64,000 nt of DNA from Arenimonas composti TR7-09 = DSM 18010 (GTDB taxonomy: Bacteria; Pseudomonadota; Gammaproteobacteria; Xanthomonadales; Xanthomonadaceae): contig NZ_AUFF01000002.1 in NCBI RefSeq assembly GCF_000426365.1, positions 62,001 through 126,000 on the forward strand, read 5' to 3'. The position numbers and the translations under genes are program-made. Below, piece after piece: positions 62,742-64,000 of this stretch; within the stretch, counting starts at the first letter, position 1; the number at the start of each line of letters is the position of its first letter. The notes below the pieces were generated by a model that did no database searches, was not told the DNA's origin, and was given only the letters and a program-made list of their open reading frames with translations.

Positions 62742-64000
62742 ATGACCGAAAACGAAGCCATCGACGACGCGGTCGACCGCCGCCGCCGCGGCCTGCTGCT
62801 CACCGCCCTCGCCAGTGCGATCGCCGGCGCCCTGCCGGGCCGCAGCGGCGCCGCGCCGCTCGGCTATCCGCGGGCGCTGCAGGGGCCGATGCTCGGTGCG
62901 CCCGGCCCGAACCACCTGAGCGTCTGGGTGCGCGCCAGCGGCGCTTTCGAGGTCGAGCTGCAGGTGGCGCGCGACCGCGACTTCCGCGACCAGGTCGCCA
63001 CCGCCCGCGGCGAGACCACGCACGCGGACCGCGGCTGCATCGTGCTCCGCGCCGACGGCCTGGAACCGGATACCGAATACTTCTACCGGCTGCGCTTCGC
63101 CGGGCTCGAGGACCGCCACCAGGCGCACCCGTTCCGCGCGCGCACCGCGCCGGCGGGCCCGGCGAACTTCCGGGTCGCCTTCGGGTCCTGCTGCCGGATC
63201 GAATACGACCCCGACCAGCGCATCTGGAACGCGGTGCGCCAGCTCGAGCCCGATGTGTTCTTCTGGCTCGGCGACAACATCTATGCCGACAGCGACGACC
63301 CGGACGCGATGGCCGACCTGTACGCGCGCGGCCGCATCGTCGAGCGCATCGAACCGCTGCTGCGATCGGTACCGCAGCTGGCGACCTGGGACGACCACGA
63401 CTTCGGCTTCAACGATTCCGACGGCACCGGCCCGCACAAGGACGGCGCGCTGGAGGTGTTCAGGCAGTTCTGGGCGAACCCGTCCTACGGCGAGCCCGAC
63501 AATCCCGGCGTCTACTTCCGCCAGCACTACGGCGGCGTCGACTTCTTCGTGCTCGATGGTCGCTACCACCGCGACCCGAGCCGGCGGCCGGACACGCCGG
63601 CCAAGACCATGCTCGGCGCCCGCCAGAAAGCCTGGCTGAAGCGCGAGCTGCGCGCGAGCACGGCGCCGTTCAAGGTGCTGGCGATCGGCGGCGGCTGGTC
63701 CTGCGCCGAGAACGAGAGCGGCGGCGATTCCTGGGGCGTCTACCTGAGCGAGCGCGACGAGATCTTCGACTTCATCCGCGACGCGGGCATCGAGGGCGTG
63801 GTCTGCATCTCCGGCGATTCGCACATGGGTGAGCTCAACTGCATCCCGCGCTCGGAGCAGGGCGGCTACGACCTCTACGACTTCTGCTCCTCGCCGCTGG
63901 CGCAGGCGCCGGCGGCGAAGAACGTGCGCCAGGTGCCGGAGATGCGCATCCGCGACACCTGGACGCGCAGCGCCAACGTCGGCCTGCTGCGTTTCGACAT
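62742..64000 (+). CDS. PhoD-type alkaline phosphatase/phosphodiesterase, cut by window end
   Basis: At least 419 residues; the frame is open at the right edge. The N-terminus R-R-R-R-G-L-L-L-T-A-L-A-S suggests Tat export, as usual for PhoD. After a fibronectin-like domain (about 45-140), V-A-F-G-S-C-C-R near 146, W-L-G-D-N-I-Y-A-D near 176, W-D-D-H-D-F-G near 216 and S-G-D-S-H-M-G-E near 355 are the metal sites. It splits phosphate esters in the periplasm and starts one base after the IMPase stop, so it ends the inositol operon seen here. Confidence 0.88.
   Translation, partial: MTENEAIDDAVDRRRRGLLLTALASAIAGALPGRSGAAPLGYPRALQGPMLGAPGPNHLSVWVRASGAFEVELQVARDRDFRDQVATARGETTHADRGCIVLRADGLEPDTEYFYRLRFAGLEDRHQAHPFRARTAPAGPANFRVAFGSCCRIEYDPDQRIWNAVRQLEPDVFFWLGDNIYADSDDPDAMADLYARGRIVERIEPLLRSVPQLATWDDHDFGFNDSDGTGPHKDGALEVFRQFWANPSYGEPDNPGVYFRQHYGGVDFFVLDGRYHRDPSRRPDTPAKTMLGARQKAWLKRELRASTAPFKVLAIGGGWSCAENESGGDSWGVYLSERDEIFDFIRDAGIEGVVCISGDSHMGELNCIPRSEQGGYDLYDFCSSPLAQAPAAKNVRQVPEMRIRDTWTRSANVGLLRFD

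Overview
This window is from a high-GC gammaproteobacterium, most likely of the order Lysobacterales/Xanthomonadales; I cannot name the genus. The pointers are very GC-rich coding sequence, the classic palindrome containing GTAGGAGCGGCTTCAGCCGCGA (37541-37626, half copy near 18930), a TonB receptor next to a beta-propeller phytase, a class A beta-lactamase with S-T-F-K, S-D-N and K-T-G motifs, several secreted peptidases, and a Ser/Thr kinase paired with an ECF sigma factor. No tRNA, rRNA or CRISPR array was seen.

Positions 1-10440 look like an accessory island. By eye the composition is less GC-rich than the rest. It opens with an operon of tightly coupled genes: the tail of an unknown protein, an N6-adenine DNA methyltransferase, a 792-residue protein with two GHKL ATPase modules and a histidine-kinase-like phosphoacceptor, a receiver-domain protein with an unknown C-terminal region, and an unknown 255-residue protein. 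A convergent gene encodes a class III nucleotide-cyclase-like protein. I read this as a candidate two-component-type defence or DNA-surveillance system. Next come an IS21-family remnant and a decayed IS3-like element whose flanks cut istB on one side and a glyoxalase-family gene on the other. After that is a three-gene cluster: a truncated DUF6946-like protein, a protein with an L-E-S-P-H-K-x-E-Y motif, and a degenerate FtsZ/tubulin-like protein.

Positions 10500-44800 are core-like: orphan HicB, a DUF938 methyltransferase, S9 and M16 peptidases, an SPFH/zinc-ribbon/small-protein operon, a cobalamin-binding MerR regulator with a probable self-operator, a fasciclin protein, a DsbA-family protein, beta-lactamase, a VWA/PAN protein, the kinase/ECF pair, catalase HPII, an SDR, hemerythrin plus zinc dehydrogenase, two PQQ-type sugar dehydrogenases, a TRIC channel, an ABC-2 exporter, AcpH, SelO and small membrane proteins.

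Positions 44860-64000 form a phytate/inositol region: beta-propeller phytase and a TonB receptor (divergent), a REP-associated tyrosine transposase, two inositol dehydrogenases diverging from an RpiR-type regulator, then iolC-iolD-iolE-iolB-iolA, an OPA-like MFS transporter, inositol monophosphatase and a PhoD-type phosphatase cut by the window end. Together they could take phytate, strip its phosphates and degrade the inositol.

Intergenic spaces carry several families of palindromic repeats (cores GGGGTCGGATTCC with CTTAAC/GTTAAG ends, GGGGTACGTCCCC, GGGACGTACACCGTT, and CGGTGCCGCGCACCG). A striking pattern is that about ten genes have their stop codon inside or at the edge of such a repeat. 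The transposase gene at 49595-50266 lies between clusters of one family and even ends inside one.
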